A stretch of 64,000 nucleotides of DNA from positions 947,145-1,011,144 of the forward strand of contig NZ_BAAADV010000001.1 of assembly GCF_039522665.1 (NCBI RefSeq), read 5' to 3'. The DNA is from Natronoarchaeum mannanilyticum (GTDB lineage Archaea > Halobacteriota > Halobacteria > Halobacteriales > Natronoarchaeaceae). The notes under the pieces are model-generated. The model ran no database searches, was not told the origin of the DNA, and was given only the letters and a program-made list of their open reading frames with translations. A program made the translations under genes and the position numbers. Position 1 is the stretch's first letter. Every line of letters starts with the position of its first letter. Of the stretch, positions 63,778 to 64,000 are shown piece after piece.

Positions 63778-64000
63778 ATGAGTCAAGCAACAGACACAGA
63801 CTCCGTCCGCGAGGACGGCGTCATCGACAGCGTGAGCGGCCCCGTCGTGACAGCGACGGACCTCGACGCCCGGATGAACGACGTCGTGTACGTCGGTCAC
63901 GAGGGGCTGATGGGAGAGGTCATCGAGATCGAAGGCAACGTCACGACGATTCAGGTGTACGAGGAGACGTCCGGCGTCGGGCCGGGCGAACCCGTCGAGA
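63778..64000 (+). CDS. atpA: A-type ATP synthase catalytic subunit A (5' part only)
   Basis: The first 74 codons are present and run off the window. [40 protein letters not shown] and [18 protein letters not shown] are the N-terminal beta barrel of the catalytic A subunit. The Walker motifs lie outside. It starts three bases after the atpF stop. Confidence 0.95.
   Translation, partial: MSQATDTDSVREDGVIDSVSGPVVTATDLDARMNDVVYVGHEGLMGEVIEIEGNVTTIQVYEETSGVGPGEPVE

Overview
The window is a stretch of haloarchaeal (class Halobacteria) chromosome. The evidence is GC-rich DNA coding for very acidic proteins, Tat-type signal peptides with lipoboxes, TATA boxes about 25-30 bases before start codons with little or no leader, and archaeal marker genes: A-type ATP synthase, aIF5B, S24e, S27ae, a fused Kae1-Bud32, Bat-type and HalOD1 regulators, and an RNA ligase with its PIN-like partner. 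I cannot name the genus.

Layout. 1-3000: end of an amino-acid permease and small conserved genes. 3.1-6.5 kb: carB. 6.5-8.2 kb: two Tat lipoproteins. 8.3-15.5 kb: an iron-uptake locus with three related substrate-binding proteins, one FecCD permease, one ATPase and a minimal FAD oxidoreductase; three transcription units carry a near-identical iron-regulator palindrome 4-5 bases before the start codon. 16.3-17.9 kb: carA divergent from an Lrp-type regulator, with a palindrome whose core also occurs upstream of carB. 17.9-20.7 kb: PHP phosphoesterase, AI-2E permease, small genes. 20.7-25.2 kb: a histidine kinase with a canonical LOV (blue-light) domain, a tRNA-Phe gene with downstream 3'-end remnants, a 35-residue zinc ribbon, and a Bat-like regulator with a degenerate receiver. 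25.4-29.5 kb: a cluster that could degrade quinones or aromatics (beta-keto acid cleavage enzyme, ring-cleaving dioxygenase, Fe-ADH-like enzyme, esterase). 29.6-33.4 kb: serS and small genes. 33.5-37.7 kb: two tandem acyl-CoA ligases. 37.8-41 kb: cation/proton antiporter with RCK domains, a cyclase-family hydrolase, a pseudo-receiver. 41-45.2 kb: Kae1-Bud32, S27ae, S24e and aIF5B. 45.4-52.3 kb: RNA ligase and partner, esterase, cold-shock protein, GlpA-like oxidoreductase, small regulators. 52.4-54.3 kb: etfBA with a duplicated 3' tail. 54.4-57.8 kb: a membrane-anchored winged-helix protein divergent from a secreted protein and a pilin-like protein. 57.9-64 kb: a quinone-type methyltransferase and the start of the ATP synthase operon (H-I-K-E-C-F-A).

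Most of the window is core haloarchaeal content. The parts most worth attention are the LOV kinase beside a receiver-degenerate Bat protein, the shared carB / carA-lrp operator, the iron regulon with its unusual flavoprotein, the Fe-ADH homologue lacking two usual metal ligands, and the repeat scars at tRNA-Phe and etfA. No CRISPR array, insertion sequence or rRNA gene was seen.
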